Origin: Diplosphaera chodatii
Taxonomy: Eukaryota > Chlorophyta > Trebouxiophyceae > Prasiolales > Stichococcaceae
DNA: 64,000 nucleotides
Assembly (NCBI GenBank): GCA_032358165.1
Contig: JAALGY010000054.1
Span: 2,418,001-2,482,000 of the forward strand
Reading direction: 5' to 3'
Of the stretch, positions 1 through 10,844 are shown in pieces. Made by a program: the position numbers and the translations under genes. How positions within the stretch are numbered: the first letter of the stretch is position 1; every line of letters starts with the position of its first letter. Under the pieces are notes generated by a model. It was given only the letters and a program-made list of their open reading frames with translations. It was not told the DNA's origin and searched no databases.

Positions 1-3000
1 GCTGCAGGGGGGGCACCTCGGCGCGCAGCGTGGCCACGTGGTGCGGGTGCTGCGCCAGGCAGTACAGCGTCCAAGTCAGCACCGCCGCCGTGGTCTGCGG
101 CCACAACGCCCACATGAAGTGCTGGTCGTTCGCAGGCACCTTGTGGCTGGTGGGTCCGATGTCAAGCATTTCCAACAACCCAGTGGTGCCTGGCAACAGT
201 GAATGCACCGCATGACTGAGCAATCCAGCCTGTTCTGCAGACAGAGACATGCTCTGGCACGTTCTGTGTGTTGCAAAACGTCCGGCACCGACGGCTTGTG
301 CCTCCCACCTGTGCCACAACAGCACCAGGCAAATGCCTGCTGCTGTCTGCAGCACAGCATGTTGCACAAGCAGCTAACGGCCTGCCCTGCTGACTACTGC
401 CCGAAAAACTGGTCAGGCCATCAACAGCACTGACACGAACAGTAGTCAACAGATGCAGTTCCCATGGCAACAGCGTAGTAAGCCTGGGTCAAGGGTTCAG
501 CGTCCCCACCTCGTGGCCGGCGATCAGCAGCGTCATCAGGTCGTCGCGCAGCTGCTTGCTGGAGATCTGGTCGCCGCTGGCCAGCAGGAAGTGGAGAATC
601 GACGGGTCCCGCTCCCCCACGAAGTCCTCCGTCCACTCCTCGTCCTCCGTCTCCACCTGTGGGGCGCGGGTGAAGACCATGCAGTAGGGTGCCACTCACG
701 AAGTGAAAGATTCTCCTGCTGACAGCGCTGCCGGCTGGTGCGAGCTCTGTGCGAGCTGCGGTGCTCCAAGCGTGACTACTGTAGCCGTCAAACACACAGG
801 AGCACCACGCTGATCGCGCATGCACGGCTGCTGAAACACCATCTTGCACATTGTTAGTGTACTACTGCCACTGCCCAGTCTGGTGCTGCGCACCAGGCGC
901 TTGCACTTGCTGATGAGCTGGTCCAGCGTGGTGTTGACGATCTGCATCGCCTCCGTGCAGCGCCGCTGCCGGGGCACCAGCCACCGCAGCAGGGGCACCT
1001 GCGGGGGGGTGCCAGCATTGGGTCAGGGGCGGCAACATTCGGAATTGGAATCTGGGCCTGCAGGCGGATATTGTTGCAGCAGCTGGACCCTGCTGCTGCA
1101 GCACTGCCTGCTGGCACGCTGGTGCAGGGCTGCTGCAGGGCTGCTGCAGCGGGGGTCGGCCGCCTGCCCACCTTCCAGTAGGGCACGAAGGCTGTGCTGC
1201 GGTACTCGGCTTCCCGCAGAGCTGTGTACACCGCCTGCGGCACGTAGCACGCTTCAGCACCTCGACGGGCGGCCCAACACCAGACAGCCTCAAGCATGGG
1301 GCCACCCCAACACGGACTGCTTCTGACAGAGCGCAGACACTGCTGCAGACGCAGCGCTGCCGACAAGCAGCAGGTGCTGCTGCCGGTCCACCAAGGTGCA
1401 TAAGCACCTGGATGACGGGGTCATCGTGCGTCAGCGAGTCGAAGTCGTAGTCGAACACCGCCTTGCCGATGATGTCCAGGGTGAGCCGCGAGAACAGGTT
1501 CTCCATCTCGATCGCCCGCCCGCTGTCTGCCGCCTCCTCCAGCAGCTGCGATGCATCGGAATATGCGAAGGCTCGGCGCTGCAACTCCATGTACACAAGG
1601 CGCAGGACAGACAGCAGCTGCCGTAACGGCGCTGGAGCGCCATGCCTCATCTGGGGCAGGTTTAGCAGGTCATCCTTTGAAAGTGACACGGCCAATCGAC
1701 AGCGCTGCACAGCAAGGCTGGGGCGGCCGGCGCGCCATGTTGCCCTAAACCCTAAACCCACCCTGGTCGCGTGCAGCGTGCAGTCGCCGAACATGCTGAT
1801 CATGGCGGCGATGTACGCTCTGTGGAGCGACGGCACGATGACGCGCCGCCGCGTCTTCCAGATCTCCCCGTCAGCTGCGGGGCACCCACCAGATACGACT
1901 CAGACGCTTTGGGACAGTTGAGACACATATGGTACGATGTCTCTGCGAGTGCACTGCTTGTGAACATGGAGCTGTGATACTTCGCACAACAGGTTGCACT
2001 GCTGGCCAGACGGGTGCGCACCTGGGATCATGCCGTTGCCCATCACAAACTCCAGGATCTCCGAGAGCAGGCCCTTGGAGTAGTTCTTCGCATTGGTCAT
2101 AAGCAGCTGCACCAGCAGAACAACAAGGTCATGTCATGATCCAATCAGGAACTGCACACATGCCCAGCACACATGGTCGGTCACTATTGGGTCAGCAGGT
2201 CACTCAGGTTCAACAAAAGCTTGTGCGAAGCCGTACCTGCTTTGCCATTGCAGCGTCAGAGATGACGACAAAACTCTTCGGGCCGAAGGACAGCTTGAAG
2301 ATCTTGCCGTACGTCAAAAACAGCTTGTAGAGCGGCACAAAAACGGGCTGCCCAACAATCTCCCGCACGTCACCTGTTGCAGGAACAGCGCGTAAACACA
2401 CTCCAAGCCCCCTGCAGCATGGCTTGCAGATGACTAGCACGCAGAGGTGAGTCCAATCGCCGCTCTCATGCAGCAACAGGGCTGTGCGCCGGGACGCTGG
2501 GCTGGATGCCCATGTACAGCCCCGAGGCGCTGACAGTGTGCAGCGTCATGCTGAGCATATCAGGTCAACCCGCCCATGCCCAGTCCTTCCGCGATCCTGC
2601 CACAAGCAGGTGGCACCCACCTGTGGCCTCGGGCATGCGCTCGGCGGCGTCGCGCTCCCAGGTGCGCGCCCGCTTCGCCAGCGCCAGCGCCGCCGCCCGA
2701 CCTGCACATCGGGCGCAGACCGCCACACTCAGCCAGTCCAGTGGGTGCCGTGGCAGAGCTGCCACACGGTGCCACACCCACATGAGACAGAGCCACCAGC
2801 AGGCGGTCTGATGATGCGGCAAGCATCAGACCGCGCTGGTTCCCCTTGCCGCGGGAGGTCGGCGCGGTGTGACAGCCACCATGCATGCCGGAGCGGCCGC
2901 TTGCTTGCGGCTATGGGGTGCACATATGATGATCCTTGGCGCAGTAGAGCGACAGGCCAGGTCTGGAGGACTGAAGCGCGTGCGTACAGGGCGAGTGCCC

Positions 3001-3613
3001 TAAAGGAGGGCAGGCAAGAGAGGATGATGCACCGCTGATGCGCGCGCGTACTGGCAAATCGCTCACCAGGGCCGAAGCCTTTAGACAGGACCCTCCGCGC
3101 AGGCTTCGTCAGTTTGGCCTTTGTCGAGCCGGCGTCTGTGTACTCCCCAGCCAGTATTCGCTGATCCAGCGCTGTCAAAACACTGTTCTGCTCTGAGTCA
3201 CTGTCGTAGGCACCCACAAGACGCGGCGTTTGCCGCGCAGGCCCGCTGCCGTTGCTGCCATTGAGGGAAACTGGATGCTCATTCAGGTTGTACCCGCTGT
3301 TGGCACCATTGCTGGCTTCCAAGCCGCCGCTGATGCAATCCTGGCCTGAGCGATGGCCGTTGTCACCCAGCTGCCTGGGCGCTGCACTGCTTGTCTCATC
3401 TGACTGGCTGCCGTTGCTGATATTTGCGCTGCCACTAGCGATCGCCTCAGATGCTCTGTCACTGCAGCGGAGCCGCGCCGGCTGCGCCCGGGTCTGCCTC
3501 CGACATGCATCGGAAATTCGGAACTGCTGCCTTGCGCGCAGCGGCGCCTTTTGCAGCAATCCACCATTCGGCGACGCCTGCAAGCCCCCTGCTTCCAACA
3601 TGCCGGCCCTCAT
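1..3613 (-). CDS. CYP97A: CYP97A-type cytochrome P450 carotenoid beta-ring hydroxylase (partial, 3' end outside window)
   Basis: Plastid P450 of the LUT5/CYP97A family, which hydroxylates beta-rings of carotenes on the way to lutein and zeaxanthin. Ten exons join in phase: 3613-3067, 2701-2621, 2373-2237, 2106-2022, 1874-1762, 1545-1408, 1234-1172, 998-894, 656-510 and 94-about 17. Seen: a Ser/Arg-rich leader of roughly 60 residues suited to a transit peptide, then the CYP97 signatures [61 protein letters not shown] and the I-helix LIAGHE followed by TTAAVLTW. About 500 residues lie in the window; the ExxR and haem-cysteine regions lie left of base 1. Met at 3613 is the first in frame; Met at 3601 is an alternative. 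CYP97B or CYP97C is less likely given the near-continuous CYP97A-like blocks. Confidence 0.9.
1743..1759. repeat. Short interstitial telomere-type repeat, CCCTAAA x ~2.4
   Basis: Two full and one partial CCCTAAA unit (TTTAGGG on the other strand), the telomere repeat of plants and many green algae. It lies just inside intron 5 of the CYP97A gene, overlapping the first intron bases: on the coding strand the donor GTGGG runs straight into the TTTAGGG units. Confidence 0.75.
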
Positions 3614-4130
3614 CCCAGCCCGCCGATGCGATCAACAACTGCACCAGGCACATGCAGGCCAGCGCCATTCGCCCTGGTGCCACGATGCCAACACTCGATC
3701 TATCTGATAGTCCGTCTACGGTGGCCCTAACTCACCGCTGATCTCGTTAGCCCAGCTGCAGATGAAGTGGCGTCAGCGTCCCCTTGATTGCTATGTATTG
3801 CCAACCTTGCACAGCAAACTGGTTGATCAGACGATACACTTGTCGTATGCGCGGTGAGCGACTGTGAGCATGCAGTTTGCGCCGCTGATGCAGGAGCAAG
3901 AATGAAGTGACACTCGTAGCCTCAGATAGCAGGCCCAGCTGATCGCTCAACACCAAGCCCCTTGACCTTGACATGATGCAGTGCCATGCAGGGTGAGACC
4001 CCTGCTTGGGACACACAGTGAGCCTCACATGCATGTCAGCTTTGCCGGTGCCATTATGCATGTGCCACGCGTCAACATCTCATTGCAATCCGAAACGTGG
4101 CATGCAACCATCTGGATCAGGAGTGCGGCA
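3614..4130. promoter_or_regulatory. Divergent intergenic region between CYP97A and HST
   Basis: About 500 bases separate the start codons of two plastid isoprenoid genes transcribed away from each other, so both promoters must lie here. I see no convincing TATA box or recognisable operator. The exact right boundary depends on the uncertain HST first exon. Confidence 0.5.
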
Positions 4131-6804
4131 ATGTATAGCGGCATGCTGCAACCCCAGCAGCGGCCTGCGACAGCCTTGCACTTTGGTAGGCAGCTGCGGC
4201 GCCGGCCATGGCTGAGGCCATTCCAGGCACCGCAACAGCAGCAGCCCGCTTGTCAGAAGCAGCGGCACCAGCGGCGGCGCCTGCAGCGGGCAGGGACCCT
4301 GACATGCGCGTCGGCAGCAGCCAGCCCGGCCTTCGAGGTCGCTGCGTAACATGTCGTTGGAGATGCAATTTGGGGATGGCTTGCGCCGCTGTGAGGGCGC
4401 ATCCAACGTGTGCAAGGAGCAGATGGGGCAGTGAGTGCAGCCCACGCCGTGGCTCACCTGACGTCCTCGTTCGCTGCAGGGCGGCGGCGGCGGCGGGCAC
4501 CAGCTGTCGGTGGCGCAGCGGGTGAACGCCTTCCGGGCGGCGTTCTGGAAGTTCCTGCGGCCGCACACGATCCGGGGCACCATCCTGGGCGCCAGCGCCG
4601 TCACGGCCCGCGCGCTGCTGGAAAATCAGCACGTGAGCCCCCTCAGATATCGTGCAAAAGCAGCATCGTCCAGGACGCTGCAGATCTCAAGCCTCGGCGG
4701 AGCAGCCAATACCAACAGTGTGCACTACGAGGACCACAGCGTGGTCCATGCCCACGCTGGAGCTGCTGTTTGTTCAAACCTAGTGACCGGTTCAGTATGG
4801 GTTGGCGGCACTATTTTTTCACTGACTCACCGCAAAACTCCGCAGCTGATCGACTGGGGCCTGCTGCCGCGCGCCGCGCTCGGGGTGGTGGCGCTGCTGG
4901 CGGGCAACGGCTACATCGTGGGCATCAACCAGATCTACGACGTGGACATCGACGCCGTCAACAAGCCCTTCCTGCCGGTCGCCGCCGGTGAGGCCGGGCA
5001 CTGACCAACACGGGGAACAACACACGGTTCCAGCCAGTGTTCAGGGATTGCACGAGGCATGCCCTGCACGCTGCACCTGGAGTGACGGCAGCCATCGCAC
5101 AATGAAGCCCCGGTGTGTGCAGGCGAGCTGTCGCCGGCGCTTGCGTGGGCCCTGGTGATCGGCCTCGCCGCCACCGGCTTCACGATCACCAGTGAGTCCG
5201 GCCCGCTGCCTCAGTTGGCTGACCCGCTGCTGCAGTGGTGCGATCCAGCAAGCCTCTGGGCCCACAGTGTGCTGGGGATGCAGAACCCCAGCCGGCAGGT
5301 GTGGCTGCTGCTGCTCTGACGCAGCAGTGCTTGCACGCGGGTGCAAGCAACTCGTCCAAACTGCGTCTCGCCCCGGCGCAGGCCTGAACTTCGGGCGCAC
5401 AATCACCGCGCTGTACAGCTTCGGCCTCACGCTGGGGACCGTCTACAGGTGGGGCGCGGAGGAAGTGCAACGAGGCCGTGCACCCTGTACCGGAACCAGG
5501 CAGCCTGCCTGCTTGAGCGTGACCTCGCGGCGGCAGCGACGCCCTGAGGGCGCATGCACATGGGCAGCGGCACACCGCACAGCAGAACTGACATGCGGAG
5601 CTCTCCGCTGGGCTGACCTTGCTGCCGTTGCGTCATTTCATTGCAGCGTGCCGCCCTTCCGGCTCAAGCGGTTCGCGGTGCCGGCGTTCATGATCATCGC
5701 CACCGTGCGGGGGTTCCTGCTCAACTTCGGGGTGTACTACGCGACCCGCGCCGCCATCGGGCTCAACACCTTCTCCTGGAGCCCCGCCATCGGGTGCGCC
5801 CGTCACATGTGCTGCTCCCTGGCTGGTCCCTGCCGTGCCCCGGAGTCAACTCCGCGGTCTGAGCGGGCATTGGGCGAGCGCGCTGCAGCAGCCGAGGCTG
5901 CATGTGCAGAGCACTCCTGAGCGTTGGGGCCTCTGGCAACCCGCAAGTTTGCGCAGTCGGCGGCAGCCAGCCTGCAAATTTACAACGCTGCTGCCTATCG
6001 ACACCAGTAGCTAGCTGGAAGTGATAAACACGTTGAGAGGTCCACGCGCAGGTTCATCACGGTGTTTGTGACGGTGTTCGCCACCGTGATCGCGCTGACG
6101 AAGGACATGGCCGACATCGCGGGAGACCGCCAATTCAACATCCAGACCTTCGCCACGCAGCTGGGCGCCAACCGCCTGGCGCTGCTGGGTGGGTCGCTCC
6201 CGCGCAACCGCTGTCACAGAGCTCGGACTGCAGTTGCTGCACCGTGCTGCACGTCTTCGGATGCAGCTGGGCACGGCCGCCAGGCGGGCCCGGGGCACCA
6301 GTGGGCAGCGCAACAAGCTGCGGGCTCTGGCACGCTGACGGCTGTGCTTCCCTGCAGCGCTGGCGCTGCTGCTGTGCAACTACGTGGGCGCCGGGGTGCT
6401 GGCCTGGCGCATGCCGCACGCCTTCAATGTGCCGCTCATGGTCGGCGCGCACGCGGCGCTGGGCCTGCTGGCGATCCACTACACCAGGGTGGGCTTTCCA
6501 GGGCATGCAAACCCCAGCCCTGCTGCGCCGCTCATGGTCAGCCCGCCCATGCCCTGGCCCTGCTAGCCAACACCTGCCCCAGGGTGGGTGCTGGTACACT
6601 GAAGGCGCCTCATGCCAGCCGCGAGTGCTGCCCTGCGGACCTCTGTGCAGCCTCCCGTTTAACGTCCCACAACGTGCGCAAACCCTTGCTGCTGCTGTGC
6701 AGGTGGCGCAGAAGGAGGACTTCAGCAAGGCAGCGATCGCTGGGTTCTACAAGGGCATCTGGACGCTGTTCTACTCGGAGTACTTCCTGCTGCCATTCCT
6801 GTGA
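4131..6804 (+). CDS. HST: Homogentisate solanesyltransferase (plastoquinone biosynthesis)
   Basis: UbiA-type prenyltransferase that joins homogentisate to solanesyl diphosphate in the chloroplast envelope, the committed step to plastoquinone-9. Exons: first exon 4131-about 4340, then 4480-4632, 4846-4987, 5123-5191, 5382-5448, 5647-5793, 6052-6188, 6358-6488 and 6703-6804. The first prenyl-diphosphate motif is in [19 protein letters not shown], followed by KPFLPVAAG; the second is [16 protein letters not shown]. Several hydrophobic spans and the ending [11 protein letters not shown] match HST. The HST form NGYIVGINQ separates it from homogentisate phytyltransferase (VTE2), which has a different sequence there. 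The leader is rich in Arg/Gln/Ala and reads as a plastid transit peptide. Exon 1 is the weak point: the canonical donor at 4346 suits a different frame (Met 4208) than the leader-like frame from Met 4131, which needs a GTCGCT donor at 4338. Confidence 0.88.
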
Positions 6805-7674
6805 CAGCGCAGACCGACCGCAGTCGCAGGACTCAGCAAGAAAGAGTTGCTGCTGTGCCCGTCACGGTGTGGGTAGAAGCAAGGCCAGCGGTTTAATGTG
6901 TGGACTTCAACGGTTGGTACAACGAGTGCAGTGCAGTCATTCGGAGCACACTTCTGTGTACACTTTCGTGGAGAATGCTGCATAGTTTTGGCTACACATG
7001 TCCAGGAGAGGTTTACAGACCTGAATTGGCAAGAAGCTCTCACTGCTACCAGTAAATGTTGCAATTCAACATTGCGGGCCACTGGCGAATGCCGCACAGG
7101 TCAAAAGGTCACGAAAACAGACTGCCATCGCACGACATACACATCCCTGGGCGGGACTCAATCTGAGGAAATTTACCATGTCACGGCACACCAACAATAG
7201 TCTGATCACACCCACATCCGAATCTCAACATGGTCTTGGACATTGAGTTCCTAACCCCTGCTGCCTTCCCTCTGCCTACCCGATCCACCCTTCAGCACGC
7301 CAAAACACAAAGCTGTTCTTGTCCTTTCCTCATAGCTAGGTGTGGGCCGCACCCTGTAGCGCATGGCCGGTCAGCACATGCGCGGGGTGCGGCAATACGT
7401 CACACTGTCAAACACACAACTGTGTCAATGTGCGCCGAAACAATTGGTGCCCTGCCGGCGACGCCGGAGCCTCGGCGACACCGCTGCTCTACCTAGGCAT
7501 ATCTGCTGCAGGGCCGCCAAGTGCAGCTGCTGGCTTGGCGGCCCCGGCCTGTGTCTACTCTGACTGCTGCTGCTGATTCGGCGTCTGCTGCATGATGACG
7601 CTTCAATTACACTCTGTTTGCCTGCTGATGCTGCAGGGGGGGTGGGCGGGCCTGCTGCTGACGCTGCAGCCGCA
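6805..7674. other. Convergent 3' region, no gene seen
   Basis: Sequence between the stop codons of HST (+) and the CAP protein (-). It is somewhat AT-richer than the flanking exons and carries only short open frames without family resemblance. It probably holds both 3' UTRs. Confidence 0.5.
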
Positions 7675-9437
7675 TCACTTCTTGCCGGCACGGCGCACGT
7701 TGGACTGGAACGCGCCGATGTAGTTGCCTGGTGGGAAGTACCTGCGGCACCAGCAGATGGTAGCAGTCAGCATTGGGATGCAAGCTCAGCTGCGGCGACG
7801 GTTTAGCCACTGGGTGACTGCGTGAACATGTCTGAGCACACTGCCAGCAGCTCCTGTGCACATCCAACACCTAGGCAACGACCTCCCAGCCGGAAGGGAG
7901 TGCAGAGGTGCCTCAGCGCGGCTCCAACAACAGCCTGCCCAACCAAAGCGCACCGGCAGCTGAACATCTTGCCGCCGCCGCAGGTGTTGGTGTTGGCGCA
8001 GCCGACCTGCGTGGTGCCCTTCCAGATGGCCTGCCTGCAGCGCAGCAGAGCAACAGCGCGTCAGCGCCTCGCTCACTGCTGCGAGTGCTGGCGGAAGCAG
8101 GAGACGGGCCTTTTGCAGGTTGCACACCAATCCGCAGCCAAGCGCAGCAGACACAGCCGGGACAGACACAGGATTCAAGGTCGGTGCTTGCTGCGCAGCG
8201 CTTGATCGCACCGCACACAGCGACTCACGTGAAGTGGCCGGTGGCGTCGGAGAAGCCCGGGCTGTTGAAGTTGTACATGGAGCTCTCCGCCAGCCAGGCC
8301 TTCACGGCGTCGTCCCAGGTGGCGAAGCCCATGGCGACATTCTCGCCGTACCCCGCGGCGCGCAGCCCCGTGATGTCGTGGCCGAAGATGCACCGGTTGG
8401 TCCACGTCTGCAGCGGAGGGTGGCAGGCGGCACGTCAGCTGGTGTCGCTGCACAGGCGGTGTGGAGGTGGCCCGGGATGACCGCCGCCGCTGCCGGTCAG
8501 CATGGGATGCGCGCGCATGCTGCAGGGGCTGCAGTGGGCATGCCACGCTTCCACAGGCACGCGACTGGGGGCGCCAGCACGGCTGCATGCATGCATGCCG
8601 GTCGGGCCAGGCGGCGGTGGCCTGTCCGGGTCAGACCCGCATGCCAGCGGCGGGGGCCTTATGCAAAAGCAGGGGCTGCAGCGGCGTACTAGCAGCCCCC
8701 GGCGAGTGTTACGAGCGTCGTGCATCGGTCGCCTGGTAATCAGGGCGTCGATCTGCTGCGAGAGGGGCCGCACCGCACTACTTCGCGCGGTATAGTATGG
8801 TGAGTGGCACTACCGCCGCCGGCGCTTCAAGCAACCGTAGTGCTGCTGGTATGTAACGCATGTGATCCGGGAGTTGATCGTCGGTGATGCCTACCTGGGC
8901 TGACTGGGCAAGCTTGCCGCTCCACCGCAGCGGCGGCGACCCGTGCTGCGCCCGCAGGTCGTTGTGCAGCTTCAGGATGCGCCTCACGATGTTGGGGTTC
9001 TTCTGCCCGTTGGCCTGCGCGGCAGACACGATTCCCACTGTTGACAAGAGACCTATGAACAGCAGCTGATCAGGCACCTGCGGCTGTGAAAGGGGGAAGA
9101 TGCGGGTAATGGTTGTAAGTTGCTCAGCCACAGAAATGACCTTCTGTCGGTCGGCCCCTCCGATTACTTTGCAGCGGCGGGGCATACGGCGCAAGTACAG
9201 GTGTCCCACCAGCCCCACCCGTGCAAGCTGCACTGGTAACCCCTTGGACACAGCGTTGAGCACGCATGCAGGGCGCAGGCGGCCCGTTGCCGTGCGCCGC
9301 CGCCCTAGGCACGTGTGCACACCCCAGCCATGCAGCCGGGATTGAAGCCAGGCCCCGCTCACCGATGCATCTGCGCAGGCCAGAAGCGCCAGCAGAGCAG
9401 CGGCCGCCAGCGCGAACGTCAACATCCGGTTTGCCAT
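7675..9437 (-). CDS. Secreted CAP/SCP (PR-1-like) domain protein
   Basis: Small extracellular protein of the CAP superfamily (plant PR-1, yeast Pry), whose members bind sterols or other lipids or act in defence; the substrate here is unknown. Five exons (9437-9363, 9014-8895, 8407-8229, 8034-7954, 7741-7675) join in phase to 173 residues. Residues 1-25 form a signal peptide with an Ala/Leu core ending CADAS. The CAP domain fills the rest: RILKLHNDLRAQHG, then NRCIFGHDITG, YGENVAMGF, a WDDAVKAWLAE stretch, TGHFTQAIWKGTTQVGC and GNYIGAF near the end. The conserved His and Glu residues of the CAP cavity are present. Exon 1 ends exactly at the signal-peptide boundary. No membrane anchor or extra domain is seen. 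Confidence 0.88.
8584..8599. repeat. Simple (TGCA)n / GCATGC run
   Basis: Short alternating TGCA repeat in intron 2 of the CAP gene. Isolated GCATGC and TGCATGCA words recur in introns throughout the window. Confidence 0.6.
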
Positions 9438-10844
9438 GGCTGTGGAGGCTCCTGCGCCCTCTGCACGTGGAAATAAGATGACGCTGTTCAGTTCAGCGCC
9501 TCTTGGGGCATCGACGAAAATGCCAGGTGCAGCCCGGCTGTATCGCAGACCGCGCCAGACCAATACCAACAAGCGCGTAGTAACATCGATCCGAGCACAC
9601 CCAGTGCACTTGCAGTCGGTTGGCGGGCGAAGTGTCACCGTCGCAAGCGGACGGCATCATGACAAGGTAACAAAAAGCGCCACGGTCATGGACCCCGCGA
9701 GCAAACTGTGCGCCATGCATTGCTGTGAGGCGGGCATGATCTGATGGCCTAGACCGTGGGGCCCGCACCGCACAACTGTGACATAAGAAGCTACGACAGG
9801 GCCCGCCCATGTTGTTGAGCCGACAACACCGTCGGCCGAGAACATGCACAACGGCATGGTATGTCGCCGCGCAGCACCCGCAATCGCAGGCTGCAGTGCA
9901 TGTGATGCGTCTGCAGGCCGAGGCATCCGCTGCCGGACGGCAGCGGTGCGACGGCAACATGTTGTCTGACAGTCAGCATCGAACATGCATCAAAACGCAC
10001 CTGATCAGTGGCGATGCAGCGGCGGCGGCGGCAGCGCAGCGGTGCAGGTGCTGGCGCTGAAGGTGGTGTGGGACGGTAGTCGTGATGTGGGTGTGGGCGT
10101 GTTGTGGTAGCCAGCTGGGGAACAGTGGCTGGGGTCAGCGCCCTGGGACCGTGCCTAAACCCTGGTCGGACGGGCGGCCGCCGAAGTAAACAGCGGCTGT
10201 AAACCCTGTTCCGGACACAGCTGGGCCGCACCCTTGCCCCTCCCGCGCTGTGTCTTGCGCCCCCTCCCGCTGGAATGGCCCTGCATCAGCGCCAAAGAGT
10301 AACCTGGCCGACTGCGACTTCCTGTAGGGCTCCCCGCATGAACTTCCTTGTGTCCTGTTGAAGCCTGACGTAATGATCGGAATGGTATGAAATCCTCCCG
10401 AGCAAAGGTTGAAATTTGTGCAGACTGATCCCTGAGGTGAGACAAGGATGTTGCTGGCTGTGAGTGCTGACGAATGGTAGGCATGGCATTCCGAGCGTGC
10501 CTCAGGAACATCCTGTGTCTTCCAGCACCGCGACGCTGTGCGCTTCTGCCTGGCATGCGCTGACGCTGATGACCTGTAGTCCTGTACAGACGGCATCTGG
10601 CTTGAAGACTGAGCAGCTGGTGCGGACATCAGCAGTAGGAAAGGCACGGACTGGAGTTGCCCGTGCACTTGGTTGCGCAAGCGCCAGACAGCCAAACTGA
10701 GCTAGGTCATCATAAGCGTGACTCCTCACACTTGCCGAGCTGCCACAGCCAGTGCACAGTTCTGAGTTCATGCCCGTTCAGGGGAGCGCCATGCTTCTGC
10801 ATGAAGCTGAGGCTGCGCAAGCTATGCTGGAGGCTGCACCCTGC
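9438..10844. other. Upstream of CAP gene and downstream of L-galactose dehydrogenase; no gene supported
   Basis: Contains the promoter of the CAP gene near 9440-9700 and the 3' UTR of the galactose dehydrogenase gene at the right. An open frame of 186 codons on the minus strand (10135-10695) has mixed composition, no recognisable domain and no splice partners, so it is not called. Confidence 0.45.

Noticed and set aside
862..1836. 324-codon minus-strand open frame
   Set aside because: It reads true CYP97A exon pieces (1762-1836 and 1408-1545) but runs through introns; it is a read-through frame, not a separate gene.
10135..10695. 186-codon minus-strand open frame
   Set aside because: No start context, splice partners or domain; lies in the 3' region of the L-galactose dehydrogenase gene.
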